Source of the DNA: Gammaproteobacteria bacterium
Lineage (GTDB): Bacteria; Pseudomonadota; Gammaproteobacteria; Pseudomonadales; Pseudohongiellaceae
Direction: 5' to 3'
Assembly: GCA_012960305.1 (NCBI GenBank)
Contig: DUBM01000019.1
Coordinates: forward strand, 1 to 56,676
Length of the DNA: 56,676 bases
Notes under the pieces: generated by a model
Database searches by the model: none
Seen by the model: only the letters and a program-made list of their open reading frames with translations
Told to the model about the DNA's origin: nothing
Position numbers and translations under genes: made by a program
Part shown: positions 36,452 through 45,706 of the stretch, in pieces
Layout: each line of letters begins with the position of its first letter
How positions within the stretch are numbered: the stretch's first letter is position 1

Positions 36452-36918
36452 AAATAGGCCTCATTTCTGTTGGTACCAAAATGCCTCGTTGGGTTCAGGA
36501 TGGTACTGCTGAATATGAAAAGAGAATATCAACAGAACTCGGATTCAAGCTTATTGAAGTTCCATTGGCAAAGCGAAGTAAAACACAATCGCTTATTCAA
36601 TGTATTGAGAAAGAAGGAGACGCAATTTTATCTCGACTGAATTCTGATGATTTCGTGGTTAGCTTAGATGTATTAGGGCGGTCGCTGGATACGCCTGCCC
36701 TTGCGAAAAAAATCGGTGATATTCGCTTTGACGGTAGAAACTTAAATCTCTTGGTTGGTGGCCCCGATGGCTTAAGCGAGCGTTGTCAGTCCCGAGCAAA
36801 TGAGAGCTGGTCCCTATCGGCGCTAACTCTTCCTCACCCTTTGGTCAGAGTATTGATCTGCGAACAGCTGTACCGTGCCGCCTGTATTTTGAAAGGCCAC
36901 CCCTACCATCGGGAATAA
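36448..36918 (+). CDS. rlmH: 23S rRNA pseudouridine-1915 N3-methyltransferase RlmH
   Basis: The 156-residue SPOUT methyltransferase has the knot-forming LLVGGPDGLSERC and the terminal segment LTLPHPLVRVLICEQLYRAACILKGHPYHRE, which defines RlmH. It modifies pseudouridine 1915 in helix 69 of 23S rRNA. The start is GTG within the last codons of rsfS. The length is exactly typical. The next gene, mrdA, follows after a 256-bp gap that should hold its own promoter. Confidence 0.96.
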   Translation: MKIGLISVGTKMPRWVQDGTAEYEKRISTELGFKLIEVPLAKRSKTQSLIQCIEKEGDAILSRLNSDDFVVSLDVLGRSLDTPALAKKIGDIRFDGRNLNLLVGGPDGLSERCQSRANESWSLSALTLPHPLVRVLICEQLYRAACILKGHPYHRE

Positions 36919-37174
36919 GCAGCGTTAATATTAGATGATTTGACCCAGTTTCCTGAAAAAAGAGCAGGGAACGCGCTAAAATGTATCCGTATCAGACTTT
37001 GTGGTTGCAACAAAACTGAACGGCTGCTCTAGCAAAGTTAAACTATTTAGCTGGGTAGTTGTCTAAGCTCTGCTTATACCAAGCTTTAGAGCCAATCTGC
37101 TTAGCCGATTACCTAAGTCAGTTAAGTTAATAATCGAAAGCTTCATAACAACCCAAAACAAAATAGCCCTATTT

Positions 37175-39220
37175 ATGAACCAAAAATGGCAGCTAAAAGA
37201 TCACGAAGCAGAGAAACAGCTCTTTAATCGTCGGCTAATTGTGGCTGCTGTATTAATTTTTATGCTATTTGTGGCGCTGATTGCCAAGCTTGTTAATTTG
37301 CAGATATATCAATACGACTATTTTTCGGCTCGGTCAGATGGTAATCGCCTCCATAGTCAATATGTGCCTCCTGCCAGAGGGCTAATATTTGACCGTAATG
37401 GTCAATTATTAGCCGACAATCAGCCAATCTTTAACCTTACGGTGATTAAAGAGCAGGTCGCAGATATCGACGTGACTTTGGAATATTTAAGTACCTTAAT
37501 TCGATTGACCACCGATGACATTGACCAATTTAATAATCGAATGGAGCGAAATCGGGTACCTTTTTCTTCGGTACCGCTGCGCTATGTGCTCACCGATGAA
37601 GAAAAATCTAAGATTGCAGTCAATAGCCACCTCTTAACAGGGGTCGCGATTGAGCCACAATTTGTTCGCCATTATCCTCTGGCAGATTTAACCGCGCATT
37701 CCGTAGGCTATGTCTCGGAAATAAATCGAGACGAATTAAATGACCTGACAGATGACCAAAAAGAAAATTACGGTGGTACTAACCACATCGGCAAAACCGG
37801 TATTGAAAGAACCTATGAAGACTTGCTTCACGGTATAGTTGGATACGAACTTGTAGAAAAGAACAATATGGGACAGGTTATGCGGAGACTGGATAGAACC
37901 GATCCCGTTGCAGGAAAGAGCCTTACTCTTCATATGGATGGGCAATTGCAAATCGCAGCAGAGGCTGCGTTGGGAGATTTTCGCGGAGCAGTAGTCGCTA
38001 TCGATCCTGCCACTGGCGGCATACTCGCAATGGTCAGTAAGCCAGGCTTTGATCCCAACCTATTCGTTACCGGAATAAGTAGTAAAGATTATTCAGTATT
38101 GGTGACAGATGAGATTAATACTCCCTTATTTGATCGGACTACCAATCCATATCCTCCAGGGTCCACCGTTAAACCCTTTTTGGGTTTGGGCGGTCTCCAG
38201 CACGGATTAGTTGATTATGAATTCGCCATAGAAGACCCAGGATATTTTCGACTGCCTGGAGTTTCTTATCGGTGGGGTGACTACACCTTGCGTACTGCTA
38301 TCGGGGGAGGTCATGGTCACACCAACTTGGCGAAGGCCATCTATCAGTCTTGTGATACTTTCTTTTACGATCTCGGTAATCGAATGGGTATCGATACGAT
38401 TCACAACTTCATGGATCAATTTGGTTTTGGTGCAAATTTCGCGCTGGACATAAGGTATGCTCGAACCGGCGTGCTGCCATCACGAGAATGGAAAAGAGCA
38501 TCTCGAGGGGAGCCTTGGTATCCAGGTGATACTATCAATTCTTCTATCGGTCAGGGTTATATGTGGGCAACACCACTGCAGCTGGCTACAGCCGCAGCAA
38601 TAGTCGCCAATAAAGGGAAAGTAGTTCAACCACGTATGTTGAAAGAAGTTGAAGGGCAAGAGTACGTGCCACTAAATGAAGACCCAGTGCCCGATGTAAT
38701 GGTAGATGATCCGGATTACTGGCGCTATATAGAAGAAGCTATGACCATGGTTGTTCACCGTCCATATTCAGATCAATTTAGGGATTATGGGACCGCCTTT
38801 GAAGCGATAGCGCAGGCAGACAGAGACATGCCATATAAAATGGCTGGTAAATCTGGATCTGCCCAAGTGGTAGGTATTAGCCAAGACGTTTTACAGAGTA
38901 CAGATATTATAGTTTCTGATTTGAATAAAGATCATGGCTTATTTATTTCATTCGCTCCTGCTCAGAACCCTAACATAGCTCCGCAAATTGCCGTCGCCGT
39001 ATTTGTTGAGAATGGTGAGCATGGCAGCAGTGTTGCCGGACCTATTGCGAAACAAGTGATTGACAAGTATTTAATCGATATTCTGCAATTAGATTTTGCA
39101 GCAATTGATACGAATGCTGAGCCTCTTCTTGCCGAGACAACTTTGAGTAATGTAGAAACCTCTGCTGGCTCTTCCTCCTCAGTTGATTCCGGAACTAGTG
39201 AATCACAGCCTTATGATTAA
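37175..39220 (+). CDS. mrdA: Penicillin-binding protein 2 (elongation transpeptidase)
   Basis: The 681-residue membrane protein has one N-terminal helix (about 21-42), a dimerisation domain and a transpeptidase domain. The active serine is S330 in PPGSTVKPFLG, with the SCD-type second motif and KSGSAQV as the third. It cross-links peptidoglycan during lateral growth and partners with RodA, encoded directly after it. The C-terminus is extended by a Ser/Thr/Glu-rich tail (about 640-681). The stop overlaps the rodA start. Confidence 0.96.
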   Translation: MNQKWQLKDHEAEKQLFNRRLIVAAVLIFMLFVALIAKLVNLQIYQYDYFSARSDGNRLHSQYVPPARGLIFDRNGQLLADNQPIFNLTVIKEQVADIDVTLEYLSTLIRLTTDDIDQFNNRMERNRVPFSSVPLRYVLTDEEKSKIAVNSHLLTGVAIEPQFVRHYPLADLTAHSVGYVSEINRDELNDLTDDQKENYGGTNHIGKTGIERTYEDLLHGIVGYELVEKNNMGQVMRRLDRTDPVAGKSLTLHMDGQLQIAAEAALGDFRGAVVAIDPATGGILAMVSKPGFDPNLFVTGISSKDYSVLVTDEINTPLFDRTTNPYPPGSTVKPFLGLGGLQHGLVDYEFAIEDPGYFRLPGVSYRWGDYTLRTAIGGGHGHTNLAKAIYQSCDTFFYDLGNRMGIDTIHNFMDQFGFGANFALDIRYARTGVLPSREWKRASRGEPWYPGDTINSSIGQGYMWATPLQLATAAAIVANKGKVVQPRMLKEVEGQEYVPLNEDPVPDVMVDDPDYWRYIEEAMTMVVHRPYSDQFRDYGTAFEAIAQADRDMPYKMAGKSGSAQVVGISQDVLQSTDIIVSDLNKDHGLFISFAPAQNPNIAPQIAVAVFVENGEHGSSVAGPIAKQVIDKYLIDILQLDFAAIDTNAEPLLAETTLSNVETSAGSSSSVDSGTSESQPYD

Positions 39221-40361
39221 TCAAGATTTTATTCGACAGTCTGCCGGGCTGGGCAATAGAAGAAGTAGGTATAGAACTCTCTGGAGACTCATACACACTG
39301 ATCCACCTCTTCTTGTAGGTATTACACTACTTTGCTGCTTCGGTTTATTTGTGCTTTGGAGTGCAAGTGATGGTGATGAGGCTATAGTGCAAAGGCAATC
39401 CCTCACAATGCTCATCGGTTTTGTGGTGATGTTCATTGTGGCGCAATTCAATGTACATCTCTTTCGTCAATGGGCGCCGTCAATTTATGCGGTAGGCCTG
39501 GGTTTGTTATTGGTGGTTTTAGCGGTCGGAGTTGAAGCAAATGGAGCGCGAAGCTGGCTAGATCTTCCAGGTCTGCCCAGTTTTCAACCATCTGAATTAA
39601 TGAAATTTGTCGTGCCGATGTTGATGGCTTGGTACCTGGCCAGTCGGCCACTCCCACCTCGCTTCAAGCATGTATTTTGGGCAGCAATTATGATTATGGT
39701 GCCGGCTGCATTGATCGTTGTTCAGAATGATACTGGCACTGCAATCATGGTGGTGATGTCTGGAGTCTTTGTTGTACTGCTGGCAGGAATCCGATGGCGC
39801 ATTGTGATTATGGGTTTTACTGCTTTGTTGTTGGCGTCTCCCGCATGGTTTTTGTTTCTCGCTCAGGAGCATCAAAAAAACAGAATACTTACTTTCTTTA
39901 ATCCCTATCGCGACCCGACAGGTGCTGGTTACAATATTATCCAGTCGCAAATAGCCATAGGTTCAGGTGGTATCTATGGGAAGGGCTACGGTGAGGGGGC
40001 ACAGTCTCATCTGGATTTCATCCCGGAAAGCAATACCGATTTTATTCTAGCCGTGCTCGCTGAAGAGTTTGGTTTACTCGGTGTTATGTTCTTAATTGCC
40101 TTGTATCTGTTTGTTTTAATGCGTGGATGTGTCATCGCTTTTGCTGCCACGGATATGTTTAGTAGACTGTTGGCCGGCAGTATTACGCTTACTTTTTTCT
40201 TCTATGTGTTTGTCAATATGGCCATGGTTTCAGGTTTGTTGCCGGTGATCGGTCTGCCATTACCGTTAATTAGTCGTGGTGGTACGTCTATTGTGACTTT
40301 ATTTATTGGATTTGGGCTGCTTATGTCCATTCAAACACACAAAACCGCTAATAAGATATAA
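39213..40361 (+). CDS. rodA: Rod-shape glycosyltransferase RodA
   Basis: The 382-residue SEDS-family membrane protein polymerises glycan strands from lipid II with PBP2. Signature segments are FQPSELMKFVVPMLMAWYL, QNDTGTAIMVVMSGVFV, ESNTDFILAVLAEEFGLLG and the C-terminal GLPLPLISRGGTSIV. I took the ATG at 39213, which overlaps the end of mrdA by eight bases. An upstream ATG at 39183 would add ten residues inside mrdA. In many relatives mltB follows, but here a 271-bp non-coding stretch does. Confidence 0.95.
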   Translation: MINQDFIRQSAGLGNRRSRYRTLWRLIHTDPPLLVGITLLCCFGLFVLWSASDGDEAIVQRQSLTMLIGFVVMFIVAQFNVHLFRQWAPSIYAVGLGLLLVVLAVGVEANGARSWLDLPGLPSFQPSELMKFVVPMLMAWYLASRPLPPRFKHVFWAAIMIMVPAALIVVQNDTGTAIMVVMSGVFVVLLAGIRWRIVIMGFTALLLASPAWFLFLAQEHQKNRILTFFNPYRDPTGAGYNIIQSQIAIGSGGIYGKGYGEGAQSHLDFIPESNTDFILAVLAEEFGLLGVMFLIALYLFVLMRGCVIAFAATDMFSRLLAGSITLTFFFYVFVNMAMVSGLLPVIGLPLPLISRGGTSIVTLFIGFGLLMSIQTHKTANKI

Positions 40362-40416
40362 CTAATTGAAATATATGAGTAATATATTCAATTCCCTATT
40401 TTATTGGGCACATTAC

Positions 40417-40576
40417 GGTCGAATTGCAGAAAAACGTCCCTAAATTGAGCCTATAGGGGTTAAAACTATTGGTATTTCGGACGTTATTCTTCAGAGGCTT
40501 CTTAAAATTAAGGCTTTAGAATTCCGACCTGGATTTGAACTCTGCTGAGTAGGTGCGAAGCATGAAACCAGCAGAG
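40417..40576 (+). ncRNA. Candidate structured RNA between rodA and rlpA
   Basis: Complementary segments are nested here. GGTCGAATT (40417-40425) pairs with AATTCCGACC (40520-40529) with one bulged base. Inside it, AACGTCC (40433-40439) pairs with GGACGTT (40479-40485). An alternative inner stem, CCCTA (40438-40442) with TAGGG (40454-40458), would compete with it. A separate hairpin pairs CTCTGCTG (40540-40547) with CAGCAGAG (40569-40576). The region would be the rlpA 5' leader. No known RNA family was recognised, and the stems could in part be chance. Confidence 0.35.
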
Positions 40577-40632
40577 AAATATTTAGATACTCGAATTATA
40601 CTGAACTTGTCCATTAATGAAATGGGAAGTCG

Positions 40633-41499
40633 ATGAGTAAAATTATCATAAAATTTGTAACAGCTATTGTCTTGTTGGCCATCACAGCCTGCAGTACCAC
40701 TCCAACTTCGTCAGGTGTAACCAATCCCGATGCAGGGCGCTATAGTATTTCCCAGGATCGAGCGCCGAATAGAGACGTCGATGTGTCTGCCATTCCTGAA
40801 GTTATCCCTCAACCATTAAATCGTGGCATAGCAGGCAATCGAAGTCCCTATACTGTGCTTGGCAAGACCTACAACGTTCTACCTACAGAAGAAGGTTATA
40901 ACGAAGTTGGTGTCGCATCGTGGTATGGCGAAAAATTCCATGGACACAAAACCTCTAATGGGGAAATTTTCGATATGTATTTAGTATCAGCCGCTCATAA
41001 GTCATTGCCTATTCCAAGTTTTATGAGGGTAACTAATCTCGATAACAACCGAAGTATTGTTGTCCGCGTAAATGATCGAGGACCATTTCACGGTGACCGC
41101 ATAGTGGATCTTTCTTATGCGGCAGCAATGAAGCTCGGATATGCCGATCGAGGGACCGCTAGAGTGCAGTTGGAATCTATTGTGGTCTCAGGATATGAAC
41201 AGAACGGTTCAGTAGTGAGTCATCAGGTGAGCAATAGTGAGGCGCTTAGTCTTAATAGTCAGTCTGAACATTATTTACAAGTAGGGGCATTTTCTGAGTT
41301 AAGCGCAGCCAGAGAGTTGTCAGATAGATTGAGATTGATGACAGATCGACCAGTATTTATTCGCTCAGTAGATAGTCAAAGTAAAGGAGCACTACATCGA
41401 GTTCGAGTGGGTCCAGTTAATGACCCAAGCGAAATTCAACAAATCACCCAAAGTGTTGTTGCTGCAAATCTGGGAAGCCCGTACACTATTACAGAGTAG
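40633..41499 (+). CDS. rlpA: RlpA septal lytic transglycosylase lipoprotein
   Basis: The 288-residue protein has a lipobox with C20 (LLAITAC), so it is an outer-membrane lipoprotein. The double-psi beta-barrel has GVASWYGEKFHGHKTSNGE, and VVRVNDRGPFHGDRIVDLS follows. A C-terminal SPOR domain (about 214-287, starting HYLQVGAFSELSAARELSDRL) targets denuded septal glycan. In Pseudomonas RlpA cleaves naked glycan strands during daughter-cell separation. The usual mltB neighbour upstream is missing, and dacA follows 77 bp later. Confidence 0.93.
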   Translation: MSKIIIKFVTAIVLLAITACSTTPTSSGVTNPDAGRYSISQDRAPNRDVDVSAIPEVIPQPLNRGIAGNRSPYTVLGKTYNVLPTEEGYNEVGVASWYGEKFHGHKTSNGEIFDMYLVSAAHKSLPIPSFMRVTNLDNNRSIVVRVNDRGPFHGDRIVDLSYAAAMKLGYADRGTARVQLESIVVSGYEQNGSVVSHQVSNSEALSLNSQSEHYLQVGAFSELSAARELSDRLRLMTDRPVFIRSVDSQSKGALHRVRVGPVNDPSEIQQITQSVVAANLGSPYTITE

Positions 41500-41576
41500 T
41501 TTTCAGGCCTTGATCAGTTGCAATTTTGAACTGCCCTCCTAGTAAGGCAACACATTTTATTTAGACGGAAATCTAT

Positions 41577-42782
41577 ATGTCATTAGAAACACATTTCATT
41601 CGATTTTTTTTAAGCCGAGTGACTCTATTTAAAAATCTATCGCTGAGCTTCTTGGTGATTATTTTTGGAAATTTTTCTGTTGCCGCTCCAGCAATTATTC
41701 CGCGAGCGCCAGATATTTCAGCCACAAGCTATATCCTTCTAGATGCGAGAACTGGTCACATTATCGTTGAAGAGAATGCAGATGAACCATTACCTCCTGC
41801 AAGCCTGACGAAAATCATGACTGCTTATATTGCCATTGAAGAAATAATTAGTGGCAATCTTAGTTTGAATGATGAAGTTCATATAAGTGAGAAAGCTTGG
41901 CGAATGGAAGGGTCCAAAATGTTTGTTGGGGTGGATACCCAGGTAAGTATGGAAGATCTGCTGCGCGGGATTATTATCCAGTCAGGTAACGACGCTAGTG
42001 TTGCCGTGGCGGAGCATATCGCCGGTAGTGAAGAAGCTTTCGCCGATATGATGAATCAGTATGGTGAAGTCTTGGGGTTGACTGAATCATTTTTCATGAA
42101 CTCCAGCGGCCTAGATACTGAGCTTTACTACAACACCATGTCAGCGCGGGATCTTTCGCTTCTGGCAAAAGCAACAATCAATCGACATAGTGATTTTTAT
42201 CCTATGTATTCAGAGCGGGAATTTACTTATAACGATATTCGACAAACCAATCGCAACACACTTTTATTTCGTGATCGCAATGTTGATGGATTGAAAACAG
42301 GATGGACGGATGCTGCTGGTTATTGTTTAGTTTCTTCGGCCGAGCGTGATGGAATGCGATTGATCTCCGTCGTTATGGGCACTGCCAGCGAAGAAGCAAG
42401 GGCCATTGAAACGCAGAAACTTTTGACTTATGGTTTTCGGTATTTCGAAACTCATAAACTTTATGATGCTGATCAAGTGCTGACTAATGTGCCAGTATGG
42501 TCAGGTGGACAAAATGCAGTTGATTTAGGTATCGAGGAAGAAGTGTACATCACCATACCCCGTGGGCAGGCTGAGTCAATGACAGCATCCGTTGATGTTG
42601 ATGAAGTAATAAGAGCACCTTTGTCAGATAGACAAATTATGGGTGTAGTAAATGTGACTCTTGACAATGATATAATTTTTCAAGGTGAGGTAGTCACGAT
42701 GCAAGCGGTAGATCGTGGTGGTGTATTTAAACGGTTTATCGATTGGATTACCCTGCTATTCAGCGATATGTTCTCAGGCTGA
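41577..42782 (+). CDS. dacA: D-alanyl-D-alanine carboxypeptidase (PBP5/PBP6 type)
   Basis: The 401-residue exported enzyme has S76-L-T-K79 in PPASLTKIM, an SGND triad near residue 138, and KTG in GLKTGWTDAAGYC. The C-terminal beta-domain ends with an amphipathic segment (FKRFIDWITLLFSDMFSG) that anchors it to the outer leaflet of the inner membrane. It trims the last D-alanine from pentapeptides. The gene lies between rlpA and ybeD, as in Pseudomonas relatives. Confidence 0.94.
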   Translation: MSLETHFIRFFLSRVTLFKNLSLSFLVIIFGNFSVAAPAIIPRAPDISATSYILLDARTGHIIVEENADEPLPPASLTKIMTAYIAIEEIISGNLSLNDEVHISEKAWRMEGSKMFVGVDTQVSMEDLLRGIIIQSGNDASVAVAEHIAGSEEAFADMMNQYGEVLGLTESFFMNSSGLDTELYYNTMSARDLSLLAKATINRHSDFYPMYSEREFTYNDIRQTNRNTLLFRDRNVDGLKTGWTDAAGYCLVSSAERDGMRLISVVMGTASEEARAIETQKLLTYGFRYFETHKLYDADQVLTNVPVWSGGQNAVDLGIEEEVYITIPRGQAESMTASVDVDEVIRAPLSDRQIMGVVNVTLDNDIIFQGEVVTMQAVDRGGVFKRFIDWITLLFSDMFSG

Positions 42783-42792
42783 TAGAAATTAA

Positions 42793-43098
42793 ATGGTGAG
42801 TGACAATGATGCGAGCAATGGGGCAGCGAATGGTGATCCTCAAATGCCGAAAATTGAGTTTCCTTGTCTTTATCCAATCAAAGTAATTGGTGTTGCCAGT
42901 GAAAGCTTTCAGCAAGAAATTATTCACGCTATAGAACGCTACACGGGTAAAATTACCGGTGACTTAATTAAGGTCCGCCCAAGTAAGCAGCGCAATTATG
43001 TCGCAGTGACTCTTACTATTGCTGCTACTGGTGAAGATCAGCTAAAAAGTATTTTTGCCGACTTAAAAGCCATCAGTAACGTCAAGATAGTTTTGTAA
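42793..43098 (+). CDS. ybeD: DUF493/YbeD family protein
   Basis: The 101-residue protein has the DUF493 core: FPCLYPIKVIGVASESFQQEIIHAIERYTG and VRPSKQRNYVAVTLTI, which form an ACT-like alpha/beta fold. Its exact role is unknown. The family always lies close to lipB and dacA, as here (10 bp after dacA and 20 bp before lipB), and a regulatory role in lipoylation has been suggested. The N-terminal 17 residues are polar and variable. Confidence 0.92.
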   Translation: MVSDNDASNGAANGDPQMPKIEFPCLYPIKVIGVASESFQQEIIHAIERYTGKITGDLIKVRPSKQRNYVAVTLTIAATGEDQLKSIFADLKAISNVKIVL

Positions 43099-43118
43099 AT
43101 TTTTGACAGGATTAGAAT

Positions 43119-43805
43119 TTGCTACTAAGCAATTATAAGTGGTTTAAGGCGACCCCCCCTGCACATGATTCACAACTTCCCGAATTAATAGTCCGGCGAC
43201 TTGGCCTACAAGAATATCAGCCATTGTTTAAGTCAATGCGGTATTTGGCAGAACACATCGAACCTAATCGCGCTGATGAAATTTGGTTGCTGAGCCATAA
43301 ACCTGTCTACACGCAGGGGCAAGCTGGTGCTGCTGAACACATTCTTGAGCCGGGGAATATTCCGGTTGTGCTAATCGATAGGGGAGGACAGGTCACCTAT
43401 CATGGGCCGGGGCAATTGGTTTGTTACTTGTTATTGAATATGCGGCGGCGCAAATTTGGGGTGCGGAAATTAGTAGATACCATTGAGTCTGCGGTACTTC
43501 GGACTCTTAGCGAATTTGGTATTGAGGCTAGGACTAAGCCAAAAGCTCCCGGAGTCTATGTGAAAGATGCTAAAATAGCTGCATTGGGATTACGTATTAA
43601 GAACGGTTTGAGCTATCACGGTCTAAGCTTAAATGTAGGAATGGACCTAAAGCCTTTCGCGCAGATCAATCCCTGTGGTTTCGAAAATTTAGAAGTAGTA
43701 CAGATTGCAGATTTCGTAGAGAAAAGGGAAAACTTGTTGCGGGATGTAAGTAATTCCCTTAGCAATAATCTATTGGTCGAACTGGGTTATATGATTCATT
43801 ATTAG
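43119..43805 (+). CDS. lipB: Lipoyl(octanoyl) transferase
   Basis: The 228-residue enzyme moves octanoyl groups from acyl carrier protein to lipoyl domains. GGQVTYHGPGQLVCYLLLNM, the catalytic lysine in KDAKIAALGLRI, and the cysteine in INPCGFENLEVVQ are present. The start appears to be TTG with AGGA eight bases before it, since the next ATG (43231) would cut into the family N-terminus. It precedes lipA after a 50-bp gap. Confidence 0.94.
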   Translation: MLLSNYKWFKATPPAHDSQLPELIVRRLGLQEYQPLFKSMRYLAEHIEPNRADEIWLLSHKPVYTQGQAGAAEHILEPGNIPVVLIDRGGQVTYHGPGQLVCYLLLNMRRRKFGVRKLVDTIESAVLRTLSEFGIEARTKPKAPGVYVKDAKIAALGLRIKNGLSYHGLSLNVGMDLKPFAQINPCGFENLEVVQIADFVEKRENLLRDVSNSLSNNLLVELGYMIHY

Positions 43806-43855
43806 CAATCTGACCTATTATCAAGAGTGGCAGGTAATTCCCATTTTAATTGGGC

Positions 43856-44827
43856 ATGAAAATGACCAAACGCGATCGTCGTAACGTATTAGTTGAGGGT
43901 GAAAAACTTCGTGGAGCGGATAAAGTTCGTCGCATCCCGGTTAAAGTGATTCCTACAACTGAGCTACCAAAAAAACCAGACTGGATTCGAGTAAAAATTC
44001 CAGCGTCTCCTAAAATTGCGCACATTAAGAATACATTGCGAAAGCACAAGCTGGCATCAGTATGTGAAGAAGCATCTTGTCCGAATCTCGGTGAATGTTT
44101 TAGCAATGGTACGGCGACTTTCATGATAATGGGAGAAATTTGTACACGACGTTGTCCATTCTGTGATGTTGCCCATGGCAAGCCGAAGCCCTTAGATCAG
44201 AATGAACCTTTAGAAATGGCGACCGCAATTAGCGAAATGAGCTTGGACTACGTAGTAATAACTTCTGTCGATAGAGATGATTTAAAAGACAGCGGTGCAC
44301 AACATTTTGCTTCTTGTATTTCTGAGACCCGCCGCCTTAATCCAGAAATTCAAATTGAAGCATTAGTGCCAGATTTTCGCGGTCGCCTCGACATTGCGCT
44401 CGATATTTTAGAGCGAACGCCGCCAGATGTATTCAATCATAATCTTGAAACAGTGCCGCGGCTCTATAAACAAGCTAGACCAGGAGCAGACTATCAATGG
44501 TCGCTGGAGTTGTTAAAAGCTTATAAGCAAAGAAAACCGGATGTAATGACTAAATCTGGAGTAATGCTCGGTCTCGGGGAAACAATCGATGAGGTTAAGG
44601 AAGTACTCAAGGATTTGAAAAATCACAACGTAGATATGATTACACTTGGTCAATATTTACAGCCAAGTAAGGATCATCTTAGGGTTGATAGGTTTGTTCA
44701 TCCTGATGAGTTTAATGATTTGAGAGAGTTCGGCGAAGCTCTGGGTTTCCTTCATATAGCGAGCGGGCCTTTGGTACGCTCTTCTTACCATGCAGACAAA
44801 CAAGCTCAGGGCGAGGAAATTTCTTGA
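43856..44827 (+). CDS. lipA: Lipoyl synthase (radical SAM)
   Basis: The roughly 323-residue protein has the auxiliary cluster motif [13 protein letters not shown] and the radical SAM motif [10 protein letters not shown]. The C-terminal serine in RSSYHA ligates the auxiliary cluster. It inserts two sulfurs into the octanoyl chain made by LipB. ATG codons at 43856 and 43862 are both possible starts. It closes the proA-to-lipA cluster. Confidence 0.96.
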   Translation: MKMTKRDRRNVLVEGEKLRGADKVRRIPVKVIPTTELPKKPDWIRVKIPASPKIAHIKNTLRKHKLASVCEEASCPNLGECFSNGTATFMIMGEICTRRCPFCDVAHGKPKPLDQNEPLEMATAISEMSLDYVVITSVDRDDLKDSGAQHFASCISETRRLNPEIQIEALVPDFRGRLDIALDILERTPPDVFNHNLETVPRLYKQARPGADYQWSLELLKAYKQRKPDVMTKSGVMLGLGETIDEVKEVLKDLKNHNVDMITLGQYLQPSKDHLRVDRFVHPDEFNDLREFGEALGFLHIASGPLVRSSYHADKQAQGEEIS

Positions 44828-44856
44828 GATTTCTATTCTCAAAAAATTAATGGCTT

Positions 44857-45597
44857 ATGAATGTCAGCCTCCGCCAGCTTGTAACCAGTCTAATCGCTCT
44901 TCTCGTATCAATTGCTACAGTATTTCTGTTTACTCATAATGCGCTACAACTAGGCAATGAGCCGCTAGTATTCCGTGCTTTGGTCTTAAGTATTGCAATT
45001 CTTGCTGCACTAATTGCGGTATATCCTTTTTATCCTACCTTTTCTGGTAGACCAATTACCTATGGCGTATTCATTTGTCTGCCAGCTCTGCTACCAGGCT
45101 TCTTGTACTTTTTATATTTGTTGCCCCAGCAAGCAGGTATTGGATTGTCTGCTGAACAATTATCTAATCAGCTAATCACTGATAGTTCTAGCAACGGCAT
45201 TATTGAAGTTGGATTTAGCTATCCGATTTTTACGCCGGCCATTAAAGTAACTAATCAAGAGTTATTCACGAGACACGTAAATGTTTTTTTGAGAATAACT
45301 GACAGCAATAACGAAGTTGCTTTGTATAGAGCCGTGCGCTCTCGCATTCCTAGTACTGGCTTAAGTGTGGAAGCAACGGTGCAAGGAATGCTTGGCGAGA
45401 ATGAGGAATTTCTCTTTCTACCTTTGAAATTACCACCAGTGGCTAGCGTAAGTGGCAAAGTAGTTTTTGTTATTAGCAATCTGGACGACGGTGCCACATT
45501 TACTGAAGCTTTGGGGCGAGCTTCTCAGGCGCAGTTTGAACTTAGAGAGTCTGAAACTGGGGTATTGATTATGGAATTTCCGTTGAATCGACTATAG
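44857..45597 (+). CDS. Membrane protein with periplasmic domain, unknown function
   Basis: The 246-residue protein has three predicted helices (about 6-27, 38-55 and 66-90). A C-terminal segment of about 150 residues follows that looks like a beta-rich soluble domain (VGFSYPIFTPAIKVTNQEL, then LFLPLKLPPVASVSGKVVFVI). I do not recognise a family. The gene starts 29 bp after lipA in the same direction, so it could be read through from the lipoate genes. A link to lipoylation is not suggested by the sequence itself. Confidence 0.65.
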   Translation: MNVSLRQLVTSLIALLVSIATVFLFTHNALQLGNEPLVFRALVLSIAILAALIAVYPFYPTFSGRPITYGVFICLPALLPGFLYFLYLLPQQAGIGLSAEQLSNQLITDSSSNGIIEVGFSYPIFTPAIKVTNQELFTRHVNVFLRITDSNNEVALYRAVRSRIPSTGLSVEATVQGMLGENEEFLFLPLKLPPVASVSGKVVFVISNLDDGATFTEALGRASQAQFELRESETGVLIMEFPLNRL

Positions 45598-45706
45598 GAC
45601 TAAATGCAGCTTCATGATATTGATAGAGAAAATCAGTAAAATAGAGAAACGTCAGGATTATAAATTACCTGCAAGAATGGCTTTTTGTAAAGTGAAGGGG
45701 TTTAAA

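Noticed and set aside
40365..40392. AT-rich dyad just after rodA
   Set aside because: The stem has almost no G or C, has a bulge and lacks a clean T-run, so it is too weak to call a terminator.
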